Positions 1 through 9,093 of a stretch of 38,897 nucleotides of DNA are shown one piece after another (within the stretch, counting starts at the first letter, position 1; each line of letters starts with the position of its first letter). The stretch is from VMCP01 sp964492925 (GTDB taxonomy: Bacteria > Bacteroidota > Bacteroidia > NS11-12g > UBA955): assembly GCA_964492925.1 (NCBI GenBank), contig CAZBMF010000008.1, forward strand, positions 1 to 38,897, in the 5' to 3' direction. Both the position numbers and the translations under genes were made by a program. A model generated the notes under the pieces. It was not told where the DNA came from. It searched no databases and saw only the letters and a list, made by a program, of their open reading frames with translations.

Positions 1-3000
1 ATTATGAGTGGGCTGGGGTATGGTTGGACTTAAACGGCGACAACAAGCTTGATGCGAGTGAATGTTTGTCTGGATCGTCTGGTCCAATTGGACAAGTTGC
101 ACCGAATGGTGGTTCAAACACTGGATCCATTAAAATTCCTTGTAACAGTACTTTCTCTGGAACTGCAATTTTGCGTGTTCGTTGCTTGTACATTTCTGTA
201 AATGCTAATCAGGGATGTGGAACTGTAAGCGATTACGGTAACATCATGGATTTCCAAGTAAACATTAAAAAAGTAACGGCTCCTGTTGCAGATTTCACTA
301 TTCCTAAAGGAAACAAATACACCAAAGCACCGATTACTTTCGTTGCAAATGGTGGTGGAAGTTGGAATTACAAATGGACTTATTCTGGTGCTGGTAAAAT
401 TGGTAACAACAACACTTATAAAGGTGTGAAAAGTTGGGATTCTGCGGGTACATACAATGTTAGATTGGATGTTAACTATTGCGGAATTAAAGATTCTATC
501 GATAAATCAGTTACCATTATCAAGCCAACTGCGAAACCAGTTGCTGACTTTATTTCTGATGTGAACGAAGTAGAACAAAGCTTTAGCTGTCAATTGTTCG
601 ATTTAAGTAACAATGGGGCATGGGATTATAAATGGTCTATTATTAGTCCTACCGGACAAGATGATCAAACCATCACGAGCAATGCAAATCCTGTTGTTTA
701 TCTAGGTGAGACTGGATGGTACACAGTTTGTCTTGAATCTTACAATGACATTGGATGGAGTGATTCAATGTGTAAGAAAAAATACATTGAATGTACTCCT
801 GCTGCGGTTTACTACCACGGTCCTTCAAAAGAGGCTACCAACAAAAAAGGTATTTTGTACGATCATAACGGTCCTACCGGTGATTATGCAAACAACCGTA
901 AAGCTTCTATCGATTACATTAAAATAATTCCTTGTGGTGCAAAAGAAATTCGTTTCAGTTTCTTGGATTTGAATTTGGCAGATGCTACAGACGTTATCAA
1001 GTTTTACAACGGAGATCAAGCTGATCCTTCGAAATTGGTTGCTGCGGTTAATTCTGCCAACCAAGCGTACTACGATACCACTGTAATCAAAATTTCTGCT
1101 GGTGTTGCATACATTACTTTTGAATCTGGTTCTTCTGGAACAGGTCGTGGTTATATTATTAACTGGGAAAGTGATTTGAATGCTCCAACATTGCCAAAAC
1201 CATCTTGGACAACCGAGTTCAAGAAATATGGTGTTGGTGTGAGCATTGATTTCAAAAACACAACTTCTAACGTAAGTGGTTTACCTGATTATGTTTGGAC
1301 AACTTCTGATGGTGGATATAGTACCAATGATAATTTCAATTATTCTTTCAGTACCGATGGTACATATAAAGTATGTTTGACTGCTCAAACTTGTACAGGT
1401 ATCGACTCTTTCTGCTCAACAATTGATGTTGAAACTCCAACAACCGCTTGGATGGTAGACTACAAAGCGAGCAATTTGAGACCAAGCATTGGTGATTTGG
1501 TTACCTTATCTACCAAAACTGATTATGCAAATAATTTCGAGTGGAGCATTTTCCCTACTACTTTCACTTTTGAAAATGGTACAAACAAATTCTCTCAAAA
1601 TCCTCAAGTTAAATTTACTGCAGGTGGTCCTTATACATTCACTTTGAGTGCTTGGAATGCCGCTGCAACTAAATCAGCTTCTGAAAAGAAAGTAATTAAA
1701 AACAAATATGTTGTTGTAATTGACTATTGTATTCCTTTGGTTGACATGGTGAGCACAGATATCGCAATCAATAATGTATTGGTAAAAGATAAAAACAACC
1801 GTGTGTTAATCAACAATGCTACTTCTGGAACTTCATCTTATACTGATTATGGTGATCCTAAATATCCAGCAGTGATGACATTTGGATCTAAATATGACCT
1901 CAGCGTTGAGAGAAAAACCAACTCTAACCAAGTGAATTACAAAGCTTGGATTGACTGGAACATTGACGGAGACTTCAATGATGCAGGTGAGGAAGTAATG
2001 AGCTCAGGAGCTATTTCTGGAAATTCAGCTTCAGCTACTTTCACAGTTCCTAAGTTGAAAAATAGCTTTGAAGGCAGAACTAAAATGCGTGTTGGTGCTT
2101 CATATGGTTCTTTTGCTAACTCTCCTTGTGGCGTAAACCAAGTGGGTGAGTTTGAAGATTACTTAATTGAATTGGCAAACGACAATACCAAACCTGTAAT
2201 TACATTAGTAGGTTCTGATACTGTAAGGGTTGAGAAATCTTCAAGTGTAAGTTCTTGCTACTCTGAAATTGCGTCTAAAACTTATTCAGCTTCTGATGAA
2301 ACTGAGGGTGATTTGACATCTGCTGTGATAATCAATTCTGATTTGGATTGCACAGTACCAGGTGTTTATTCTATCAATTTCACTTTAGAAGATGCTTCTG
2401 GAAACATGGCTGACCCTAAAACACGTTTCGTAATTGTTGTTTTGGATAGAACAGCTCCAACCTTAACATTGAATGGTTCTGCAACCATGCAAATTGATCA
2501 GTGCGCAAACTTTACTGATCCAGGTGCAGTGGCAACAGATAATATTGATGGTAACTTAACCAGCACAATTGAAACTGTAGGAACAGTAGATGCTAAAAAA
2601 GTAGGCGACTACAAAATTGTATACAAAGTAAAAGATGCACAAGGAAATACAGCATCATTAACCAGAACTGTTTTGGTTCGTGATACTACAAAACCTGGTA
2701 TTTACCAAATTGGCAAACGTATTGTAAACAATTCTACAATCAATGTTCAAATTAAGAGCCCATTTGTAGATGATATCTATGCGTATGACGATTGCAACGG
2801 TAACTTGTTTATTAGCAAAAATCCTGGATTCAATGGTCCTGTGAACAATCAAGTGCGTGCTACATACCCAATTATGTACAATGCAGTTGACCCTTCAGGT
2901 AACAAAGCAAAAGAAGACGGTTATATCATCAACTACCAAGTAGATGATTACATCGCTCCAACTATTGAATTGAACACTGAAGATACTGTTTACCATGATG

Positions 3001-3728
3001 TTTTAACACCATATTCTTCAAGAAGCGTTTCGACTTCAGATAACTATTACTTGAATTCTCAAATTAGTGTTTCTAGAAAAGGTAATGTTGATCCATTTAC
3101 ATTGGGTGTTTACACTGAAGTGTTCACTGCAATTGATGGAAGTGGTAACTCTACTACAAAAACTAGATACGTGAAAGTTGTTGACCAAATTGCTCCTCAA
3201 ATTGTTGCAAATCCTGTTAACGTTTGTGTGGGTGTTCCATTCTGGTCAATGAGTGGTTTGATATTGAAAGATAACTACTATGGAACTTCTGATTTGTTAG
3301 ACAGAGTAAAAGTAACCAACAGCAATATCAATATTTGGGAAGCTGGTTCATATTTCATTGCTTATGAAGTTACAGATCCAAGTGGAAATACATCTACTAC
3401 TGTAATCAGAGATGTGTATGTAAACTATCCTCCAAATTGTTCAAACACCTTCTCTGGTGTAACCAACTTCAATTTGAACGATGCAGTTTCAGTTTATCCG
3501 AATCCAACTTCAGGAAAAGTGAAAATTGGATATGCATTGAACAATAACAAATCAGTGAATATTGAAGTTACAAATGCTCTTGGTTCTGTAGTTGCAAGAA
3601 TTAATAACGTTGCTCCAGGTTTTGGAACAACTGAAATTAACCTTGCTGATTTCGGTCGTGGAATCTACATGGTTCGCTTTACCAACGATGGGCAAAGCAT
3701 CACCAAAAAAGTAATTGTTCAAGAATAA
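1..3728 (+). CDS. Giant modular cell-surface protein with T9SS sorting domain (5' end missing)
   Basis: The frame is open from the window edge (first full codon at position 3) to TAA at 3726-3728, so the N-terminus and signal peptide lie outside. Counting from the edge, about 1241 residues are visible: the end of a GEVED-like domain (DLNGDNKLD near residue 8), two PKD-like domains (about 95-260), a CUB-like segment (about 275-390), two more PKD-like domains (about 400-570), a full GEVED domain (about 575-725, with AWIDWNIDGDFNDAGEE), and then four or five Ig-like DUF5011/HYR-type repeats (about 730-1150, each ending near DASGN, DPSGN or GSGN). The last 80 residues are a T9SS type A domain (VSVYPNPTSGKV ... 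GIYMVRF). Such proteins are exported by T9SS and attached to, or released from, the cell surface. The binding target cannot be read from the sequence. There is no sign of an enzyme domain in the visible part. Confidence 0.9.
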   Translation, partial: YEWAGVWLDLNGDNKLDASECLSGSSGPIGQVAPNGGSNTGSIKIPCNSTFSGTAILRVRCLYISVNANQGCGTVSDYGNIMDFQVNIKKVTAPVADFTIPKGNKYTKAPITFVANGGGSWNYKWTYSGAGKIGNNNTYKGVKSWDSAGTYNVRLDVNYCGIKDSIDKSVTIIKPTAKPVADFISDVNEVEQSFSCQLFDLSNNGAWDYKWSIISPTGQDDQTITSNANPVVYLGETGWYTVCLESYNDIGWSDSMCKKKYIECTPAAVYYHGPSKEATNKKGILYDHNGPTGDYANNRKASIDYIKIIPCGAKEIRFSFLDLNLADATDVIKFYNGDQADPSKLVAAVNSANQAYYDTTVIKISAGVAYITFESGSSGTGRGYIINWESDLNAPTLPKPSWTTEFKKYGVGVSIDFKNTTSNVSGLPDYVWTTSDGGYSTNDNFNYSFSTDGTYKVCLTAQTCTGIDSFCSTIDVETPTTAWMVDYKASNLRPSIGDLVTLSTKTDYANNFEWSIFPTTFTFENGTNKFSQNPQVKFTAGGPYTFTLSAWNAAATKSASEKKVIKNKYVVVIDYCIPLVDMVSTDIAINNVLVKDKNNRVLINNATSGTSSYTDYGDPKYPAVMTFGSKYDLSVERKTNSNQVNYKAWIDWNIDGDFNDAGEEVMSSGAISGNSASATFTVPKLKNSFEGRTKMRVGASYGSFANSPCGVNQVGEFEDYLIELANDNTKPVITLVGSDTVRVEKSSSVSSCYSEIASKTYSASDETEGDLTSAVIINSDLDCTVPGVYSINFTLEDASGNMADPKTRFVIVVLDRTAPTLTLNGSATMQIDQCANFTDPGAVATDNIDGNLTSTIETVGTVDAKKVGDYKIVYKVKDAQGNTASLTRTVLVRDTTKPGIYQIGKRIVNNSTINVQIKSPFVDDIYAYDDCNGNLFISKNPGFNGPVNNQVRATYPIMYNAVDPSGNKAKEDGYIINYQVDDYIAPTIELNTEDTVYHDVLTPYSSRSVSTSDNYYLNSQISVSRKGNVDPFTLGVYTEVFTAIDGSGNSTTKTRYVKVVDQIAPQIVANPVNVCVGVPFWSMSGLILKDNYYGTSDLLDRVKVTNSNINIWEAGSYFIAYEVTDPSGNTSTTVIRDVYVNYPPNCSNTFSGVTNFNLNDAVSVYPNPTSGKVKIGYALNNNKSVNIEVTNALGSVVARINNVAPGFGTTEINLADFGRGIYMVRFTNDGQSITKKVIVQE

Positions 3729-3744
3729 TTTAAAGAATAAATAA

Positions 3745-3780
3745 ACAAAAATAGGGCTGCCGAGGCAGCCCTATTTTTTT
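3745..3780 (+). terminator. Rho-independent terminator of the surface-protein gene
   Basis: A perfect 11-bp stem, 3751-3761 with 3764-3774 (core AGGGCTGCC/GGCAGCCCT), is preceded by an A-run and followed by seven T. It lies 22 nt after the stop codon at 3728. The flanking A and T tracts also make it usable from the other strand. Confidence 0.88.
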
Positions 3781-3829
3781 GCTCGAATTCTGCAAAAATT
3801 AAATTGATTTTAGGTTTTGCATTTTATGC

Positions 3830-3870
3830 AACAACAAAAAAGCCGAGTATATCTCGGCTTTTTTGTTGTT
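3830..3870. terminator. Bidirectional terminator between convergent genes
   Basis: A perfect 18-bp inverted repeat: left arm 3830-3847, loop TATAT 3848-3852, right arm 3853-3870. The GC core is GCCGAG/CTCGGC, flanked by A6 on the left and T6 on the right, so it works on both strands. It sits 25 nt beyond the stop codon of the minus-strand aspartate kinase gene and probably serves mainly that gene, as the plus-strand gene already has its own hairpin at 3751. Confidence 0.88.
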
Positions 3871-3895
3871 CAATGTTTTACTTTGTTGTGTTACC

Positions 3896-5167
3896 TTATT
3901 TTAAGGTTTTTATTACATAGTGTGCAGCATTACCCATGTTTTGCTGCATAATCACTTGGTTGCTGAAATTCATATTTTCAGAATCATTCACTGTAGGTTG
4001 GTAAATACTAAGCAACTCTAGATTTTCCACCACATTCACTTTTAAGCCCATGTTTGAAAGATTGTCTACCAATGGAACATGTTTGTTCTCTTTGTTGTCT
4101 ACCACGCACCTAAAATGGATGGCTGAATTTTGCATGATGTGGGCACGCACCTTAAACTGACTTAGGGATTCGAAAATTTGTTTCAAATGCTCTTCTACGA
4201 TGAAATTGAAATCCTTCGTGCTTATTTCTAACATCAATTGATTTGATTTGTGAATTTTACATGCCACAGATAAAGGCTTTGAATCGTCACTCACTTTTGT
4301 CCCAGCTTCCAATGGATTGATAAATGATTTAACAAACAACGGAATATTAGAAGCTTTCAAAGGTTGAATGGTTTTGGGATGTATTACGGAAGCCCCATAA
4401 TAAGCCAACTCAATGGCATCATTGTAGGTTAATTCGGAAATGAGTACTGTATTTTCAAATTTCTTGGGATCGGCGTTCATAACACCTGCAACGTCTTTCC
4501 AAATGGTGACAGATGTTGCACCCAATAATTTTCCAAATATTGCGGCAGAATAGTCTGATCCTTCTCTTCCTAATGTGGTGGTTTCACCCGTTTCCCCTTT
4601 TCCAATGAAACCTTGTGTTATGATTAGATTTTTTTGAGAAAGTGGTTTCAATCGGTTGGTAACTACTTTTTCTGTTTCTTCCCATTGCACCTTTGCATCT
4701 CTGTATCGGCTATCGGTGATGATGAAGTTTCTGGCATCTAACCATTGATTTTGGATGTTTTGACTCAACAAATAAGCACTTACTATGCGGGTAGAAATCA
4801 ATTCGCCATAGCTCACAATTTGATCATAAATGAAGTCATAATCTTCTTTTAGGTTTTCATTGTCTATCAAACATTCCAATTCTAAAAATAAATTTCGAAC
4901 TTCATTGATCCAAATAAATGCATTTTCTGGAAACAATTCTGTCAAAATTTCATTATGTGATTTGATTATGTTTTGTAAAATTTCAGAAGCGTTTTTTTGA
5001 TTTTTATACACTGCATCTACCAATGTTTCTAAGGCATTGGTGGTTTTACCCATGGCACTGATTACAACCAAAATATCGTTGTTTTTTTCTTGCGAAATGA
5101 TTCCCGCTACGTTTCTAACACCTGCTGCATCTTTTACCGACGCTCCTCCGAATTTGTAAATCTTCAT
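3896..5167 (-). CDS. lysC: Aspartate kinase (monofunctional, ACT domains)
   Basis: Phosphorylates L-aspartate with ATP, the first step of the lysine, threonine, methionine and diaminopimelate pathways, in the cytoplasm. Family motifs are complete: KFGGASV at residues 5-11 (nucleotide binding), GELIST near 121, TLGREGSDYSAA at about 198-209 and KDVAGVMNADP near 224. The C-terminal 120 residues fit the paired ACT domains that usually give feedback inhibition. At 423 residues it matches monofunctional aspartokinases and has no homoserine dehydrogenase domain. The ATG at 5167 is followed directly by the conserved MKIYKFGG start. It is divergent from fbp, with 82 nt between the starts; I found no exact TAnnTTTG box there. 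The symbol lysC is a family label: which end product inhibits the enzyme cannot be told. Confidence 0.92.
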   Translation of the reverse strand: MKIYKFGGASVKDAAGVRNVAGIISQEKNNDILVVISAMGKTTNALETLVDAVYKNQKNASEILQNIIKSHNEILTELFPENAFIWINEVRNLFLELECLIDNENLKEDYDFIYDQIVSYGELISTRIVSAYLLSQNIQNQWLDARNFIITDSRYRDAKVQWEETEKVVTNRLKPLSQKNLIITQGFIGKGETGETTTLGREGSDYSAAIFGKLLGATSVTIWKDVAGVMNADPKKFENTVLISELTYNDAIELAYYGASVIHPKTIQPLKASNIPLFVKSFINPLEAGTKVSDDSKPLSVACKIHKSNQLMLEISTKDFNFIVEEHLKQIFESLSQFKVRAHIMQNSAIHFRCVVDNKENKHVPLVDNLSNMGLKVNVVENLELLSIYQPTVNDSENMNFSNQVIMQQNMGNAAHYVIKTLK

Positions 5168-5249
5168 CTCTATTTTGTAAATGATAGGGTAAAATATATT
5201 ATTTTGTTGTTGTTTTGCAAAATAAATACTAAAATCTCAGACTACCCCT

Positions 5250-6272
5250 ATGCCACATTCAGGATTAATCACTTTAGAACAGTTTATTGTAGATCAGCAA
5301 TCATTATACAAAGAATCAAGAGGTTCATTGAGCCGCATTTTTAGATCATTGGAGCTTGCTGCTAAAGTGGTAAATCGCGATGTGCGTAAAGCTGGGTTGG
5401 TTGATATTTTAGGCAACCATGGCGCAACAAACACCCACGGTGAAGAACAAAAAAAATTGGATGTAATTGCCAATGATGTTTTTATTGCCGCGTTAGCAAA
5501 AAGTGGGGAAGTAGCTGTGATTATTTCTGAAGAAAATGATGAACCTGTATTTATTGAGGGATGTGAAAACGAAAAATATATCATCGCCATAGATCCTTTA
5601 GATGGAAGTAGTAACATCGATGTAAATGCAAGCATTGGAACCATTTTTTCCATCTACAGAAGATCAAATGCAACCAATCCCCCAACAGCGGAAGATTGTA
5701 TGCAAAAGGGAAAACATCAAGTGGCTGCAGGATATATAATATATGGTAGCAGTACCATGCTTGTATATACTACCGGATTGGGTGTGAACGGATTTACATT
5801 AGATGATTCAATTCAAGAATTCTGTCTTTCTCATCCAAACATACAAATCCCACAAAATGGTAAAGTATTCAGTGTAAATGAGGGCAATTACCATGATTTT
5901 CCAACAGGAATTAAGCGATACATTGATTATTGTAAGGAAAAAGATAAACCTACCAACAGACCCTATGGTGCTCGTTACATTGGTTCTCTGATTGCCGATT
6001 TTCATAGAAATTTATTAAAAGGGGGGATTTTCATGTATCCGGCTACTGAAAAAACTCCAAAAGGTAAATTGCGTCTGATGTACGAATGCAATCCCATGGC
6101 GTTTATCGTTGAGCAAGCCGGTGGGCAAGCTTCAACCGGTCAAGGACGAATTTTAGACCTTCTGCCAACAGATTTGCATCAAAGAGCCCCAATCTACATT
6201 GGTTCATCAAATATGGTCGAGCAATGCGTCCAAATGCTTGTAGAAGACCAAAACTTTGTCAATCAGCATTAA
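5250..6272 (+). CDS. fbp: Fructose-1,6-bisphosphatase, class I
   Basis: Hydrolyses fructose 1,6-bisphosphate to fructose 6-phosphate in gluconeogenesis; cytoplasmic and Mg-dependent. The 340-residue protein has the metal-binding acidic pair in ISEEND (about 92-97), the signature IDPLDGSSNIDVN (about 114-126), and the substrate region with KGKLRLMYECNPMAF and VEQAGGQAS near residues 270-300. The ATG at 5250 gives the usual short N-terminus ending in the TLEQFI segment common to this class. Its 3' end overlaps the convergent recO gene by 14 nt. It is monocistronic, with no visible partner gene. Confidence 0.95.
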   Translation: MPHSGLITLEQFIVDQQSLYKESRGSLSRIFRSLELAAKVVNRDVRKAGLVDILGNHGATNTHGEEQKKLDVIANDVFIAALAKSGEVAVIISEENDEPVFIEGCENEKYIIAIDPLDGSSNIDVNASIGTIFSIYRRSNATNPPTAEDCMQKGKHQVAAGYIIYGSSTMLVYTTGLGVNGFTLDDSIQEFCLSHPNIQIPQNGKVFSVNEGNYHDFPTGIKRYIDYCKEKDKPTNRPYGARYIGSLIADFHRNLLKGGIFMYPATEKTPKGKLRLMYECNPMAFIVEQAGGQASTGQGRILDLLPTDLHQRAPIYIGSSNMVEQCVQMLVEDQNFVNQH

Positions 6273-6960
6273 TCATATCAAATATTTCCAACGACTTTAT
6301 TCCTTTTTGTGGGAATAAATGGTGTTGTAAGTGCGCCACTAGCTTGTCTATCAGCATCCTACGCTCAGTTTTTGTTAATTGAGGGATATGGCCCTGGGCA
6401 ATTACATGAAAAGCCCTATTCATCCAAGAATCAGTTCTGAAATAATTCGGTGTTGAGGCAGTGCTGCTTTGTCCTGTTGTTAAATCCAAACCGGTGTTTT
6501 CACCCAATTGCCAATTTATTTCATATCCCAAATGCATTCCCAAGCCAATTAAAAAGGCAATTGGCATATATGCCAAGTTGGGCTTGGGTGCAAGTTGTTG
6601 AAAATGATCGAAAATATAATCGAATAATTCGTGGTCTGAATGATGCCCTTCCTGCAAACAATTCCCAACAATTTCGAGGTAGAACCATTTCAATTGCTGT
6701 ATGGCAAACTGGTCAAAAGCAGCGTGATTGCCAAGCGCTGAAACTTCCTTGATTCGGAGTAATCCTGGATTGGTTTTCGAATTGAAAACAATTTCAATGG
6801 TATTGCCGATTTGGTAATACGCATTTTTATTGTTTTTCTTGTGCAATCCTTGAACAAGAAAACGTTGCAAGCCAATTTCTCGGGTATAAATTGTTACCAC
6901 CGAAGCGTGGTCGGTGTAGGGGATTTTTTTAATGACGATTGCAGGTGTTTTAATGAGCAT
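6259..6960 (-). CDS. recO: DNA repair protein RecO
   Basis: RecO works with RecR (and RecF) to load RecA onto SSB-coated single-stranded DNA in recombinational repair. The start MLIKTPAIVIKKIPYTDHASVVTI is typical of the Bacteroidota RecO OB-fold, followed by the helical C-terminal domain; 233 residues is the usual length. I chose the ATG at 6958-6960 over one 12 nt upstream (6972): it overlaps the stop codon of the preceding gene in the TAATG arrangement, and family members begin at MLIKT. It is the last gene of the minus-strand operon that starts at 12693, an unusual partner for uptake genes. The 3' end overlaps fbp by 14 nt and no terminator hairpin is visible. Confidence 0.88.
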   Translation of the reverse strand: MLIKTPAIVIKKIPYTDHASVVTIYTREIGLQRFLVQGLHKKNNKNAYYQIGNTIEIVFNSKTNPGLLRIKEVSALGNHAAFDQFAIQQLKWFYLEIVGNCLQEGHHSDHELFDYIFDHFQQLAPKPNLAYMPIAFLIGLGMHLGYEINWQLGENTGLDLTTGQSSTASTPNYFRTDSWMNRAFHVIAQGHIPQLTKTERRMLIDKLVAHLQHHLFPQKGIKSLEIFDMINAD

Positions 6961-8039
6961 TAGTCTACCCAATCAGCAATGAACAAATTCGTGTCGCGTG
7001 TGCCACCATTGTTTCTATTGCTGCTAAATACCAATTTCTTACCATCAGGAGAGAACATTGGAAACGCATTGAAAATGCTCGCATTTGTGATGCGTTCTAA
7101 TTTGCCTGTTTCCGTATCAATCATGTACAATTGAAAATCGTATCCGCGGCTGCTATGGTGGTTACTTGAAAAAATGATTTTCTTTCCTGAAGGATGGAAA
7201 AAAGGAGCCCAGTTTGCTTTTCCTAGTTGGGTAATTTGTTTCAAATTGGTGCCATCCACATTTACCGTGTAAATTTCCATGTTTGTAGGGGCTACTAGGT
7301 TTTTTGACAATAAATCTTTATATTTAGCTATCTCCTCTGGTGTGTTAGGGCGTGAAGCTCTGAAAACCAATTGCTTGCTGTCTGGTGAAAAGAATGCTCC
7401 GCCGTCATATCCCAATCCATTGGTGATTTGACGAGGATTAGAACCATCAATATCCATGATCCAAAGTTCTAAATCACCACTTCTTGTACTGGTAAACACA
7501 ATAGATTTTCCATCAGGTGAAACCGTTGCTTCAGCATCGTAACCTGGTTCATGGGTCAATTGCTTTTTAATCTTGCTATTCTCATCGGCTACAAAAATGT
7601 CAAAATCTGAATAAATTGGCCAAAGATATGCTCCTGAAGTTTCAGGCACTGGAGGGCAAGCATTGTTTCCCAAATGGGTACTTGCGTACAACATGTGCTT
7701 GTTGTCTGGCATGTAATAAGAACAAGTAGTTCTTCCCAAACCAGTACTCAACATTTTAGGTTTGTAACCAGATCCTTTAAAACTATCAATAGCACTGAAA
7801 AAAATTTGATCGCAGTTTACACCCCATTTGGCATTGTTGCTTTGAAAAACTAAAGATTTATTATCAAAACTGAAATAAGCTTCAGCGTTGTCGCCACCAA
7901 AAGTGAGTTGTTTTAGATTTTTCAAATGGGTTTCCTCAGCTACAACGATGTTGTTAGGCTCCGAATGTCCCCCGTGATTTTGCGCATTTAAAACGGTTGC
8001 AGACACAATGGTAAGTGCCGCGAAAAAATATTTTTTCAT
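6960..8039 (-). CDS. TolB-like beta-propeller protein, exported (PD40 repeats)
   Basis: 359 residues with a Sec signal peptide (MKKYFFAALTIVSATVLNAQ). The mature part contains at least six PD40/WD40-like blades with the pattern FSPDGKxLVFxS, at about residues 55, 109, 171, 216, 279 and 326, so it resembles the TolB propeller. The sequence after the signal peptide (NHGGHSE) has two histidines. No enzymatic motif is seen. It starts 20 nt after the HmuY-like lipoprotein gene and ends in a 1-nt overlap with recO, so it is co-transcribed with the receptor genes. A role as a periplasmic or surface binding protein for the uptake system is only an inference. It has no lipobox and no T9SS domain. Confidence 0.8.
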   Translation of the reverse strand: MKKYFFAALTIVSATVLNAQNHGGHSEPNNIVVAEETHLKNLKQLTFGGDNAEAYFSFDNKSLVFQSNNAKWGVNCDQIFFSAIDSFKGSGYKPKMLSTGLGRTTCSYYMPDNKHMLYASTHLGNNACPPVPETSGAYLWPIYSDFDIFVADENSKIKKQLTHEPGYDAEATVSPDGKSIVFTSTRSGDLELWIMDIDGSNPRQITNGLGYDGGAFFSPDSKQLVFRASRPNTPEEIAKYKDLLSKNLVAPTNMEIYTVNVDGTNLKQITQLGKANWAPFFHPSGKKIIFSSNHHSSRGYDFQLYMIDTETGKLERITNASIFNAFPMFSPDGKKLVFSSNRNNGGTRDTNLFIADWVD

Positions 8040-8059
8040 TGATACAAAAATAATTCAAA

Positions 8060-9091
8060 TTAAAGCAATTGCCATGCCATTTTTGGATAACCTTTTCTGC
8101 CTTGATCATCATAGAAATCCACAAATTTCATTTTGAAATATTGATTGGTGGCAGTTTTTATCAAATAAAAACGATTTGGTAAAATGGTGTATTTCCCTGT
8201 TTGTTGGCTGTATTCTTTCCAATCGTATCCAATTACATCCGCATAATTGCTGTAGGTTTGTTTCAGTGCAAAATCTTTGTTGCAATCTGAATAGGATACA
8301 GTTTGATTAATTTCACAAACCTCAATGTTTTTATGATTGGTTAAGGCTCCTCGAATAATATACGGATACGGACTTCCGTGATCATCTTTGATGCTTTCTT
8401 TGTAAGTGGTGAAAACAATGTCCCACTTTGCACTTTCAACGGGTTCGTTTGAAACCGTGTCTTTTTTCTGGAAAGAATAATAAACGTAATTGTGTTCTGG
8501 CTTGGTTTCGATTTGAGTGAGATATGAAACAGTTGGTATGCTCAAAAATCCCCATTTAAACTGATAAGCACCACCGCTCACTCCCAAAAGTTGAATTTTG
8601 ATATAACGTTTTGACTTTAAGCTGTCTTCACCGCGGTCTAATACGTAAATTGTATTTTTACCTTCATAACCGGTTGNNNNNNNNNNTGATGTTTTAGTAA
8701 AACAATTGCCAAATGCACTTGAGTCAATCAAACCATTCGGATGGTCGAATTTCCAAACAGCATTTTGCAAATGAAGTGGAGAAATTTCGCCAAATGAAAC
8801 CCCGTTGATTTCACAAACTGAAAAATAAGAATTTTTACCGCCGCAAATAACAATATTGGGCTCACCCTGACAGGCAACACCAATGTCCCAACCTCCAAAT
8901 TGATTGCTATAGGTTTGCTGTGTTTCGAAATCAAACCATAATTGATTTTCGTAATTTTCACCCATTGCAAAAGTTTTCGTTTGCAGTCCAACAGGTACAT
9001 TGGGCCTTGGATATAAGGCTTCTTCCTTCTCACATGAGATGAGTCCGAATAAAATGAACAAAAACGATATTGTATGAAATGAAAATCGCAC
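8060..9091 (-). CDS. HmuY-like lipoprotein (contains a 10-N assembly gap)
   Basis: 343 residues in the present assembly. It begins with a lipoprotein signal ending in GLISC (Cys20), so it is expected to be lipid-anchored. The body shows two related blocks, QFGGWDIGVA (about 64-73) and, after the gap, SAKWDIVFTTYKES followed by PYIIRGALTN, which is the pattern of the HmuY family of haem-binding proteins. The start is GTG (9089-9091), 2 nt after the receptor stop codon; no in-frame ATG lies near enough to keep the signal peptide, and the close spacing suggests translational coupling. Ten N at 8677-8686 interrupt the codons for residues about 136-139, so the true length is unknown although the frame agrees on both sides. 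It is also related to the T9SS-exported product at 11386-12693. HmuY membership is my reading of the pattern; haem as ligand is inferred. Confidence 0.72.
   Translation of the reverse strand: MRFSFHTISFLFILFGLISCEKEEALYPRPNVPVGLQTKTFAMGENYENQLWFDFETQQTYSNQFGGWDIGVACQGEPNIVICGGKNSYFSVCEINGVSFGEISPLHLQNAVWKFDHPNGLIDSSAFGNCFTKTSXXXXTGYEGKNTIYVLDRGEDSLKSKRYIKIQLLGVSGGAYQFKWGFLSIPTVSYLTQIETKPEHNYVYYSFQKKDTVSNEPVESAKWDIVFTTYKESIKDDHGSPYPYIIRGALTNHKNIEVCEINQTVSYSDCNKDFALKQTYSNYADVIGYDWKEYSQQTGKYTILPNRFYLIKTATNQYFKMKFVDFYDDQGRKGYPKMAWQLL
8677..8686. other. Assembly gap (10 N)
   Basis: Ten N inside the HmuY-like lipoprotein gene. The flanks share no repeat, so unlike the gap at 23184 this one does not look like an unmerged contig overlap. 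Confidence 0.95.
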
Positions 9092-9093
9092 GA

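Noticed and set aside
5294..5653. Minus-strand open frame of 119 codons
   Set aside because: It is antisense to fbp, whose catalytic motifs lie in this stretch.
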